DNA from: Protula sp. h YS-2021
Taxonomy: Eukaryota > Annelida > Polychaeta > Sabellida > Serpulidae
Direction: 5' to 3'
NCBI GenBank assembly: GCA_949752745.1
Contig: OX457028.1
Coordinates: forward strand, 9,408,763-9,472,762
DNA: 64,000 nt
Below the pieces are notes generated by a model. It did no database searches, had not been told where the DNA came from, and was given only the letters and a program-made list of their open reading frames with translations. Below are positions 1 to 13,500 of the stretch, piece by piece. The position numbers and the translations under genes were made by a program. Every line of letters starts with the position of its first letter. Positions within the stretch are counted from its first letter, which is position 1.

Positions 1-57
1 GTGAAATTAATAAAAAATATATTGCGTTAATTGCCAATTATATATTTTCAATAGTTT

Positions 58-735
58 TAAAGCCATATGTTGCAGCATTAGTGGTATGTATTTATACCAT
101 ATGTTTGAACATTAGTGGCACGCATTTATATCATGTGGCGGAGCATTGGGGACATATATTAATGGGAACATATTTTTTACATTATGTGATACAGCTTGAT
201 GACAAAGAGTCTTACCATGTGGTGGAGCATAGGGAACAAATCTTTGTATTATGTGGTGAAGCACTGGAGTATTGGCATCGTATATTTATATAAATGGCAT
301 AGCATTGGTAGAATATATTCGTATCATGTAGTGGAGCATGAATGGTGACCTATATTTATACCATGTTTTTGAGCATTTGGGGGATATATTTAGAACATGT
401 GGTGCAGCGCTGGGGAGATATATTTAGACTACGTGGTTTGGCATTGGTCACATTAATTTATACCATGTAGTGGAGCATTTCGAACATATATTTATACCAC
501 GTGGCTTGGCATTGGTGACATATATTTATACCTTGTGGTGAAACATTCGGGAAAAACATTTGCACCATGTGGTGGAACATTGGGAACATATATTTGTACC
601 ACGTGGCTTGGCATTGGTGACAATTTATACCATGTAGTGGAGCATTGGTGATATTTTTTATATTATGTGGTTGAATATTTGTGACATATATTTCTACTAT
701 GTGGTGGAACATTGGCCATATATTCAAGACATGTC
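58..735. repeat. ~36 bp minisatellite (gene 1, intron after LRR exon)
   Basis: Diverged copies of ACCATGTGGTGGAGCATTGG followed by TGACATATATTTAT. It fills the sequence between the window edge and the LRR exon donor. Confidence 0.85.
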
Positions 736-806
736 CTTGGTTTAAACATAACACAGTATATTTTTATATCTTTGTCACTAAGTTGTTTTGAAATGCAATA
801 ACTTAC

Positions 807-1258
807 TTCATCAAACGTTCCTTTCTCCACATTGTCTAACTGGTTGTTCTCGACCTTCAACAATCTTAAAGACTTAAACCATTGCAGGTTATCCGAATTT
901 ATAGTCTGAAGCCTGTTGTTGTTCAGATTTAAGTTCTTTAAGTTCTTCAAGCCGTAGAATGTATAATGTTCTATTTGTGATAACAAGTTGTTGCTCAAGT
1001 CTAGTTCAAAAAGATTCCCTAGGTCGGAGAATAATCTTGAACTCAATTTTTCAATTTTGTTGCTGTGGAGGATAAGCGTTGTCAGCCAATGTAGACCATT
1101 AAAAGCTGAACGAGGTATAACTCGGATTTCATTCAATGATAGAAATACGCCACGCAATGATCGAGTGCTGGTTTCTATTGGTACAGGCAGTGACGTTACA
1201 TTTGCGTCATCACAGTAAGCAACATTGCCATCACAAATGCAAATATCACATAGCACAT
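807..1258 (-). CDS. Gene 1 exon: LRR N-cap and five leucine-rich repeats
   Basis: 452 bp, phase 1-0, the same length as in gene 2. A cysteine N-cap (LCDICICDGNVAYC) is followed by about five 24-residue LRRs (for example LFELDLSNNLLSQIEHYTFY). It ends FDE at a GTAAGT donor. The hinge and 7TM exons should follow left of the window. Confidence 0.94.
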
Positions 1259-1419
1259 CTGTCATAAAAACAACAAATATTTTACAAATTTTAGATCAGA
1301 GCATAAGCTTCAGAAACATTTAAAAAAATAATCTATGTCTCATTTTAGTTTGCTTTTTTAACACCATAACAGTCGCCATTTGCTGATACTATCCTCAATA
1401 TATATGAATACACACACAC

Positions 1420-1511
<92 letters not shown>

Positions 1512-4500
1512 AATTTGTCCACAATGCTTTTCATCTTCTCCATGGACTGGGCAGTTTATAATGCCATCGCACACCTCCTTGTGAGCTAAACACATATCTG
1601 AATCCTTGCAGTGAAACATCCCTAAAATATACAAGTAAACAGAACTAGTTTAGTCCGCATAACCATCGCTTGAATAATTATAATTACTTTTCTCTTTCCA
1701 AGTTTCCTAAGTCCTATTTCTTTATTTTTCAATAAGATTTCTAATCCTTTATGTAATCCTTAACAGATACCTTTCTGTAAGGCAAACATGTAATCACTAT
1801 CACACTCAATCAGAAGCGTATATGTATAGACAAAAAGACAGAATGATGTATACCGCAGACCTGAATCATACTTTTGGGTCATATATATATGAAATAAACG
1901 CATTTAGATACCTGGACATATATACTGTTCACAGTTTGATTCATCATCAGCTCCTGGACAATCCATTTTACCATCACATAGCTTCCTTGCTGGTACACAG
2001 AAGCTCTCGTAGCAGTGATACATTCCCGCAGAACACTCAACTTTATCTGGAGGGGCACACACAGAGTGACGTCATAAACAATACTCACTTCATACCGGTG
2101 TAACATGAAAAAGTAGTAGAGGATAAAACACTAAATTTCATTTTTGGCATGTTTGAAGTACACATGATTTCTGGACATACAAAAAGCGCCATGCAATATG
2201 TAATCTTTACATCCTACTTTTTGTAAAGATAGAGCTCTAACATGACACATATATACAGACAAATAGACCAACTGTTTTTAAGTGTTTTTTGACAACGCTT
2301 GATTATTTTTTATAAGAAATGTTAATGAAAAAGTTTGAAAACAATTGAACACAAACCACATAACGTTCTTAAGTGGGCGCCGTCACGACATGACGTCAGG
2401 ACGTTGTAGTCACGTACTTGATCCACCTGTACACTGTCATACACGCACGTCTCAGCGCGCTCGTAACACTGCGCTCTTCCCACGTGGCAATTAGCAAATG
2501 TAGAGCCTTGTTTGCAACCATTTGCAGAAGTTGTTATAGTTTCTAGGTTTTTTATAGACACATCAAACACTTCAAACACGGTAATGTCCTCTGTAAACAC
2601 AGAACAACCAGCGAAATGTGTTCTAAGAATAACCGTTTGAATATATTTCTTTTTCGTGGTTATAACAGAGGGAAATGAAGTGGAACGCTTTGATGATTTG
2701 GTATTTTACGTGCGAAGGTTTATGTGGTTCTTTGGTGTGTTGGTCTTGTTGCGCTTACCCTCCTGTTCCCCTCTCTCATCCTCGGTGGCGAGTCCCGGAC
2801 AGTCCGTGATCCCATCTTGCTGTAGTCTCGGATCAAGACAAAGTCCCGAGTAGCACTGGAAGCCATCGCATGTTTCTCCTGAAGCATTATAATTGAGATT
2901 ATGCAAGCAAAATTACATTTTAAAACTCCCAATTAGGGCCTATTTATTTATTTATTTATGCACTTACCAAAACTTTGTGTAGTTACTGTCAGAATCTATT
3001 TATTATCCATATTTTATTTATTACATTATTTATTTACATTTATGAACCATGGGCGTCTTTTCCTATATAAAACGTGCAAAAAAATTGACTCAGTTGACCA
3101 AGATTACTTGTAGAATTCTTGACCTGACTGACTTAAATTAATTATTTGATTGGGTGAGACGGAAGACATTATCACGAAACAAGGGACAGTTATTAAGTTT
3201 ATTGGCACTCTTACGACAAACCGTGTGCGGAATTCATAAAATGTTATCTGTATATTGTAAAAAAGATAACACAAGATATGACTACTAAAGAATTTAACAT
3301 GTGGTGACTATGACAGGTCGCGCTTGTGATTTCACATACCACACACGCTGCTTTTTTCATCGCTACCATCTGCACAATGGAAGTGTAGATCGCACACAGA
3401 ACTGGCGTTGACACATTGCCCGTTATCACATCTGAACTCATCATTCAAGCAATCAGCTAGAACTGTGCATTACGAGAAAGAAGAAATATCACTGCGTCGG
3501 TATTTAATGTTATGAATTTTATTAATAATTTTATATTTTAGGAGTATTACTTAGTAAGTATTCCAATGTGGCTGAAGGATTCAGTGGGCGGTAATTTAAA
3601 TTTCCATGAGAGGTGATCTCACACACTGCAATCGCCTAGTTGACTCAATCAGAGCAAAGATTATCCTCTGCTTGTAAAGCCTAGTCGTGTTCGAATCTGA
3701 GACCTTGTTATTACTTTCCCAATGCTCCAACCAACTGATCTAACTCAGTTTATTTATTCATGAATATATCTGCCAACTATTGGCTCTGTAAAACAAAGCA
3801 AGCATGTCGTTAAATGCAATTAAATGAAGTCATTATTTACCGCAATTTGATTCGTCAGAACCATCGATGCAGTGCGCTCTAAAGTCGCACCGAAGTGAGA
3901 GAGAGATGCACTGTCCGCTGTCGCATGTAAAGGAAGATCTGTCGCATTCTGTAAGTATATGCATAATGTATGTATGTATAATGTGCACATAATGCATGCA
4001 TGACGTATGTATGTATAATGTGATATAATGTATGTATGTATAATTATGCATAATGCATATATGGCGTATGTATGCATAACGTATGCAAAATGTTTGCATA
4101 ACGTATCTATGTATGTATGTATGCATAGCGTGTGCGTAATGTGTACATGGCGTATGTATGCTTAATCTACGCATAATGTATGTATTATAATGTATACATG
4201 ATGTATATCTGTGTAATGTATGCACAATGTATGTAGAGTGTATGTATTTATAATGAATGTATGACGTATGCATAATGTATGCATGACGAATGTATGTATA
4301 ATGTACACATAATGTATGCATTATGTATGTATGTATAATGTAAACATAATGTACACATGCCGAATGCATAGTACTACCACATGCGCTTATGTATATATAA
4401 TTTTGTACATGTAATTGATGAATAAATGCAAAAAAAACACAAGAACTGATGCATTCCAGTAAAATAGGATGGAAATGGTTTTTTTAAAAGCATACCATGC

Positions 4501-7500
4501 TAAAGCAGTTTTATTTAAATCAACTTACAACACAATTTTTCGAGTTCTTCGTTAATAGTAATAATATGTTAGAAGGGAGGGTAATTGTACCACAATGTTT
4601 TTCGTCTGAGTTGTCCTTGCAGTCGTTATGTGAATCACAGACGTAGTCACTTGATATGCACATCGCATTGTCACATCGGAATTCATGCATGCCGCATCTT
4701 TCTTCAATCACTACAATGGAGGAGAATAAAAAAGTAATCATTAAATGCATGAAAAAATCAAGGACTGTGTGTACATGAGGTGCATTTGTCAAAACAATTG
4801 CTAACGTGTGTCGGGTTCCAATTTAACATACTCTTTTACTTACAAGTGTTATAAGCGACTAAAAGTGCCAATGTTAAGAAAACCTCAGTGATAAAATCCT
4901 TTGACATATTTGTATAATGTGAGTTTATCTGCAAATAACTATAATGGTTAATAGATTTAAGGGCGACAGACCCGTCGTGCTTATGATATACCACCAACTA
5001 TAATAGACTTATCCCGGCTACAACAGGCTCATTCCGGCTACAATAGACCTACTCCGGTTACAAGAGGCTCACTTCGGCTACAATAGACCTACTCCGGTTA
5101 CAAGAGGCTCATCCCGGCTACAATAGACCTACTCTGGTTACAAGAGGCTCACCCCGGCTAAAATAGACCTACTCCGGTTCCAAGAGGCTCATCCCGGTTA
5201 CGACAGGCCAATGTCTGCTACGATAGCACATTCCGGTTACGACATATTATCTTGGTCATGTACACTCATCCTGGTTAGAGCGAATAAATATTTTACCACT
5301 AGGCATGGAAACACACAATGCGCTTGTTATCTCAACCAGTTGCTTCGAGCACTCCGCAACAATCGATTCGTAATATGTTCTGTCTTCCAGTTCACTTCCT
5401 TGGCTTACCTAAATGAGAAACAGAAATTTATTAAAATTATCTAATTGATGCGATATGTGATGCAAAGCACTACAGGATATATATCATGGTTATGACTGCA
5501 TGTGTAGCGTCATATCAGGTTGTTATTTTGAAAAAGAAAATACATCAAGTTCATAAGCAAACTTGAATTTGATGAGTGCTAGCCTGTAAACAAGTAAACG
5601 AAAATGGAATATAAGACCGACAAATATGGGTTGAATAACGATTTTTATGACCACACTGAAAAGAAAATAAAATAAAACCGTCTTTATATCACTTTTCTTA
5701 AGACAACAAAAGGCACGTCCTGCTTTAATGATAGACATGACATTTTTCTTGATGTTTAATTGTGGACAAACAGACGCTTACACAATTGGAGCTACTGTCA
5801 ATCTCCTGCTTACTACTGCTGCTTACCAGCCGAACCCGTGCCCTTCGTGTTTTAGGCTAACTTTTAACCATTGAACTAATTTGTAGATTCAAGGACATTG
5901 CTAAAGGCGTTTTTAAACCGTCTCCTGACGGCTTTGCAAGATTTGGAGTATTTTCACTTTAGAGACAAAACAAATAAAAATTCTTTTTATGTCTCTTTTA
6001 TGTATTTTTATGTTTTATTTAGCTACTAGATATAGCTAAATGCCATTAGTCACGTTATTTTGAAATCAACTCTATATTAGAATTATCCAAAACAAACCAA
6101 ATCGTACATTCCTCATCGAAAAATATTAAGCAATGTTAAACAGATAACTACTAGTTTTTATTCAAACATTTCCAATTTATAATGTGAATTGAAGCTTTGG
6201 TGCAGATCAGACCTCCCATCATGTATACGTCTGTGCTCGTATCCTGCCTACATCTGTTCATCTATGTGTCTGTTCACTTTTTTGTGTCTGTTCAAGTTCT
6301 TATTTTTCTCGCATCTTGATTGACCCCTTCTCCAGGAAAATACCGTGAAAGACTCGCATATACATGTAGTACATAGTCACATTATAGGAAGTAGTAATAT
6401 TATATTAAGGAGGAATTAGAATTCATGCTAGAATCAACCCCTTCACCTCTATGAAAATATATCTTCATAGATCGTCTTACACCATGATTTAATTCCAATA
6501 AAAACCAGGTGCTTCTTAAAATAAATACTACTTTGTACATGGAACCTCCAAATGTATATTTTTCAATAAAATCTCTCTAGAGAATATATAATCATGCTCA
6601 ACTGTTACAACTTACCAGTATGTACCGACAATTTAAATCTTCCATGCCAATTAAGATGTTTCCAATACTTTCGGAATGGTTCCAGATTTCTAGGTAAGTA
6701 AACAACAGTGTCAAATTAAACGCATCTTGTGATAAAACGGAGGGTATATCTGCACTCATGTTGTGGCAAATATCAGTGGCTTCATGTATGTCCAGTAGCC
6801 CAGTGGTGACGTTATTGCTATCATTACCGAATGCATATTTTGTGTGCATGGTGTAGCAGTGCCCTTCAACTAGGAACCAACCCTTGGCACATTCTGTAAA
6901 ATAATACAATACTTCATGTCATTCAAAAGCACCAACTCAGTTTTAATATTTCCCTTGTTTTACAGACAAAAAATATTTGGAAAGAATTTTTCAGTACCTT
7001 TAAAATGTCAAAACTGATTAAGTAGTTATTTAATATTTTTCACATTTTATGGAAAGCCGGCTATAAGCTTCCTACACATAAGACAAATATTACACAGATA
7101 ATTAAAAATGCGATCCCGTATTACCTTTATTCGTTTCAAAATGCTTCTGTGTCTGTTGCGCTTGAGATGTTGCAGAATCTTCTAACTCATCTGGAGGTGT
7201 CATGTCTGAAACAGTGTATTTTGTTTAAAAAAGACGAATATTTGTTGTTCAATACCACTAATAACACTCAATAGATGTGCAATACTTTCATGATATTTAA
7301 GATTTTGAAGTTAACTTTTACCATTCACTTTTTGAGTAGTCTTTGCTCTTCTCTTTTATTGCTTTTATTGCTCTAATGCTGTTTATAATTAATTATCCAT
7401 TTACACTCCCCGCTCCTTGTGCTGCTATTTCCTTCTGTCAATCATTTTTCTGACTACTACGTCACTTCTATTATTGTTACAATGCCGGTTATTATTACTT

Positions 7501-10500
7501 ATGCATCCAGAGCTCCCGCTTCATCCTGTGTAACTGTTCACTGCTGTCTACTGCTATCGTTATAATACAGGTTATTATGACTTATTCAATCACAGCTCCC
7601 GCTGCTTCTGGTACTCAGGTTTACCGCTGTCAGTCTTTTTAGACTCAATACTGCGTCACTACTTCTATTACAATAATGCTGGTTATTATCACTTACACAT
7701 CTACAATTCTCACTTTTTCTTGTACGACTGTTTGCTGCTGTCAATCATTTAAGTGTTACTACTACGTTCACTGCTGTGAATCATTACAGCCTTATAGCTA
7801 TATTTTCTGCTGTCAATCATTCCAGTCTTACTACTATGTCACCACTTTATTGTAAGATAATTACAGCAAGAACTGATTACCTTTTTCTGCACTGAGAGAT
7901 CCTGAGGCATTTGATGGAACAGCCTGCTTGCATATTAGTCCAGCGGAAAGCAAAGGATAATCACATGGAATTTTGAACCAATTCATCGACTTAGACGAGG
8001 AGTAAGGGAAAAAGCCAGTGCAAAGGCTTGCTGAATCAGCAACCGGTTGTTCCAAATCATAGTTGGCAATTTCAGTTAAAAGACCATTTCTTGGTATAAT
8101 ATCTTGAAACCAAGTTGCGCGTGGCTTAAACCAGTCTGCATAACTGAATTAGACAGAAAATGCGGCATATTTTATAATGAGCTCTCTGCTGAAAATTCCT
8201 TTAATTCAATTCTAATTGCTAATATTAAAAAGGTTTAATAAACAAGACATGTTTTCGTTTTGAATAGATAAAATGAATAAAGAAAAAGGACGTTTTATTA
8301 CAAAAATATAGCAATTAAATTCGCATTCTTAATAATTGTTCACAAACCGTCGAGTTTCCGTGCTGTAAAATGGCAAATGTATAGGTGACATGGAGGAACT
8401 TACCTGAGACTAACGCCATCTGTCCACACATACTGTCCTTCTCGGTTGTGCAAGCCTAGCATCACTATATGATGGTTGTCCTTCATTGATGCTGCAGGGT
8501 TATATTGCCAGATAGTCTGCAATCTGTGCTGAAAAAATTAACATTATATTATTATTTACAAACATTATTTTTGTTATTTTCTAATCTTTAAAAATAGCTT
8601 GGTTGGAATCTAGAACGCCCATTGAGTCTTTCCAAACTCCCTTTAAAAAGCATGTAAATCTCTTCAAGTGAAAAATAATGTTTGATAAGTAATATAGACC
8701 GGGAGTGCCATTAAAAGGTGTCCTTACATTTCGACATGGACAGTTTGGTATATAATATAGAGCGAAGTACCATTCTGAAGTGACCTTCCTCGCCATCGAT
8801 AGCATAAAGACAGACTTCCTACCACTAAAAGATGTGCTTCCTCGTCATGAATAATGTGGACATACGTACCATTATAAAATGCCCTTCTTCCTCGTCATGG
8901 ATAGTTAACAAAGTGCCATTCTCCTTCTCACACTGTTCGAGCGAGTTTTGCCACGAAGTTTGGAATGCATACAGTTCTGGTTCATACTGTCGTAGTACCC
9001 ATGGGTAGTAACGGTAGCAGTACCCTCGCCATTCCGTATATTCACTTGGACACTCTCCAGTGACTATAAATAATGTCATTTATAGTCAAAAAAGTTGCGA
9101 ATCATTTTTGCACAATGTAGAATTCGGTGTAAATTCATATACTTTATTTATTTCTTAATTCATATTCAATATAAATTTACTTTTTTATAATTTTGTTCCA
9201 AAGGACGATACGCAAATAATATTGCAAAGTGAAATACTTTTTAAAAATTAGCCAGCAATATCAAAATGCTTTCAAATGTTTTCAAACCTACCGTCATATT
9301 GTTTTGGTGACTCTATCTGTTCAGTGTCGAAGGCGATTTTAAATTCCCACCTCTGATCCAAAGAACTTGTCACAGTTTTAAGTTCAATTCCGAGCTTTTG
9401 TTGAGGAGGTATCTGAATCGATACAGAAAAGTACCTAAGTACTCAAAAGTACCGAAAAGTGCTATAACTTATTTTCTGAAAGTCACAGGATGCTATTTTT
9501 AAAAAAAAGTGTTCTTTTATAAATCTATTACAACAAACAAATTAGCATAAAGTTGGTGATATTCAAAGCAGCGATAATATAAGATACGATAAGAAGAAAT
9601 ACATCACAATGAAGAAACTCTAAAGCAGAAGTATAATTGTCAAAGTAACCGGCTAAGATAGAATAACAAAAAGGATAGCAGTGAAGAATAATCCAAATAG
9701 CAAATCAACCAGTTATGGTTATACAAACGGATATTTTTACTCAATAGAGTCAAAGAAAAGAGGTATGTGTACTCAAAAGTATATCTTTTCTCTATAGGGC
9801 ACAACAGGGTACCGTGAATCTTGCAGGTGGTTGGAACAGATCAGTGGTTCCACAAAGAGTCAGAATATCAGCTTCATATTGGCGGAGCTCACGAGCGTCT
9901 TTCGCAATTTCAATGACTGGAATCCATGTGAAATAAATATTGGTGTCACATGAACTTATGTAAACATCGATAGGTTAAAGCACACACTTTTGAGAGATAT
10001 GAAATAATTGCAAAACATTTTCTATATTTGAAATTTTAATTTGCAAAGGTTTTCGTTTAATTATTTCTAAAAAAATACAAATGTTTTGCAATTTTAGAAT
10101 TTCAAAATATTATTTGCATTGTTTTTAATACTTATTTTAAAAAGGCTCACGCATCGAGATGTTGAGTTTTATTAACTAAGTTTAATGTTCTCTTGTTAGA
10201 AGCGGATATTACGTTTTTAAGTATTGCTACATTTTAGATAAAACACATAAAGAAGCTCAGCTCGTTCTTACCAGTGTTATTAAACTTAGCTAAGCTTTAT
10301 GCAATTTTTCAGAAACATTCACAATACTTGACATGCTAATCTGATTATAGGACCTTATGATTCACAAGGTTTTTTTTAAAACATACATATATATATATAT
10401 AGTTTTTTCATTTTATCTGTGCTGGTTCAGAAATAATTTAAATAGTAAAAAAACGTGATTCGGGTGCTGCATCACCTGTTGTTTTGTAAATGTGATGTCT

Positions 10501-13500
10501 GCGTAGAGTAAGTGAGAACAAATGTAAGTGCATTATGAATGTATGATTGAATGAAAGATGTGGCATGATTGAATGAAATAAATGAAAATAAAGCAACTAT
10601 AGGAGTCCATGCAAGTCTGTGCAAGTTATTAAACCAAACAGCAAACATGTCATTTTGAGACATGCATTGATTTTACTTAAAAATAATCAATAAAACACGG
10701 AGCTTACTCTTCAGACTTTGTTCACAGTTTTCATCATTGCCGTCTGGGCCTTTCAGGTAGTATAAATAAAAGACGTACTGAACCAGTTCGCCCTCTGGTG
10801 GCGTGAAAACCCAAAACCACAAACTTGGTATGACAAGGCCAGGGAACTGAGGTGATAAGATGGCTCCGCATTCGGCATTGTATCGCTGCGTTCCAGGCTC
10901 ATCCATTTGCCATATCTGACATCGTTCTTCTAAAATATCCAGATGGACAACTTTTCAGTGGAGGATTCGAGGATGGGGTCTTGGTCGGAAGTTGCAACCG
11001 ATGCCAAAATTGAAAAATAAATTTATGTTGTAAAACATCGTGATTTCATAACAATCTTGACTAGTAAACCTGCTACCAAAGAAATTTTGACCACTTTGCC
11101 AAAACCTATATCTGCCCCTGAATTATTATTCAACTGGCAGCGGTAAATCTAATTTGACATATAAATTAAGCATATATTTTAAAAAAAACTGCAAAATGTG
11201 AATTGTCCATGGTGAGCAAATAAAAAGAACCCCATTATAAGAGACATAGCTCTTTTGACTCTTTTAATAGAATAAAACAAAGCTGCTGAAGAAGTGAGAA
11301 AAATATGACTTTTATTACGTGGAGATTCAGTTTTAATGAGTGCTCGCAGCACACCATGATCTCTCCAACCATAGCTTGGATCTGAATAAAACACCACAGT
11401 CATCTCCTGCTGTGAAACGTTCAACGTCAGAGACGAAATTGATTCCGCACCGCACAATGGTCCTAAAAATCACAGTTTATTTGTACTATGCAAGTTATCA
11501 GCACACACTGACTGGTAATAAACTAAGGCTGTAACATTTAGTCAGTATAAATACAATCACAAATAGCATCACTATTATTAATATCACACTGCAACTAACT
11601 GCATTGACTGATTAGCAATAATTGATATGAATGGAAAACTTCAGTGGGCTTTTATCTCATATCTTAATAATATCTTATTAAAACGTTATTGTTAAAACGT
11701 TATACAAAAATATTTTAAGACACTTACCAATTTGTTGTCTTTCGTTTTGTGATAGGATGACAAATCCATCATGACTGCAGTCACGTGACATGGGGAATAT
11801 ATTAACATCAATAAAATCAATGACTAGATTTTGTAGCGGTGTGGCTTTGATATGCCATTTGCAGTAGAGCCCGGCCTCATAGCCAGGTCGTTGTGAATCG
11901 TATGCATGTTCTGACGCCACCAGCATAATCGGGTTGAGTTCACTTACTAAGCTATTCTCAGTTACTTTTGAATATACACTATTGTAGTAGAAGGGTCGGA
12001 AACAACCTGATGTGTCAGGATGCCACTCTAAAACAGAAATGTAATTGACTATTAAGGAACTGCTCATAAGCAACAGGTACACACATCTCTGTTAAATCTT
12101 TAGCTATTTAAAAGCTAATTAAATATTCGAAAGAATCAAAATCAAAATCACCCCTGTCATTAACGAGGTCTATGACTTGTGACTATAAGAAAGTTGATTT
12201 TTAGCTATAAATTTAAATGTTAATAATAAAATTACATTAAATCAAAAAATCTTTGCACTTCAACCCCATTCGAAGTATTGATATAAAATGTTGTAGCCCA
12301 TTTCCTATTTCCTTTAAATTTAAATTAATTTAAGGTCCATAACATAACCTAATTTTTATTTATTTAATAAATACGTCTAGTATTTACTTTGGTTGTTTAA
12401 CCTTTGCGAACAGAATTCAGTAGGAAATTAAGTCAACCACCGTATACCAATATGCATAGCATAATACAATGTGAAAAAATGTTTTGTACAAATATGTAGT
12501 CTTACCAACATGAGTTACGTAAATTTTAATAATAAAAAGTTTTGTATTAAAAATAAAATAAAAGTTTGATAGGTCAGTCAACAAAAGAATAAACTGAGTG
12601 GGATATATAAAAAATATTTGAAAGAAAAAATAAGAGGGAAGTTCTAAGCAGCATTCAAGCACATTTGGAACATTTAATCAACACTTACGACTATATCTAT
12701 TTACTGTTGACGAATAAAAGATAAGCAACTGTTACATAAGTGAATTCTGACGCCTTAAAGATAAATTCTATTTCACTGTGTTTTCTTCACTGGCGAGAAA
12801 AAGAAACGTTGATTAAAGGGTTTTATCGAATACTTCATATATACTTATTTAACTATTTACAAAATAATACCTGTAGCCTCAAATCTTGCGCCAAAGATGA
12901 CGTCACATTCATCTTTATTGCATTTAAACTCAAGAAGTGCCTGAAAGTAGTCCACTTCAACTCCTGTGGAGTCAGTGTCATGGGCGGAGTTATACACGAT
13001 TGAGGCCTGTACCGCATTTAGGCCTTTGTACACCTGATATAAGAATCCGGAAAATGTAAACAATGTTATACACGAGTGAGGCCTGCACTGCATTAGGTCT
13101 TTACACTTGATAAAACTTACAGGAAATGTAAACAATGCCATACACGAGAGAGATCTGTACCGCATTTAGGTCTTTGTACACCTGATAAAAGTTTCAGGAA
13201 ATGTAAACAATGTGATACATGCGTGAGGCCTGTACCGCATTTAAGCCTTTGCACACCTGATGCAAAAATAAGGAAAATGTAAACAATGTGATACACGAGT
13301 GAGGCCAACACTGCATTAGGCCTTTACACCTGATAAAACTTCAAGGAGATGTAAACAATGTTATATACGAGTGAGGCCTGTACCGCATTTAAGCCTTTGT
13401 ACACCTGATACAAAAATAAGGAAAATGTAAACAATGTTATACACGAGTAAGGCCTGCTCTGCATTAGGCCTTTACACTCAATAAAACTTCAAGGAAATGT

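Noticed and set aside
12871..12970. Alternative acceptor CTCCACAG|GAGTTG for the CUB3 second exon
   Set aside because: It gives a phase that breaks frame with either the previous or the next exon.
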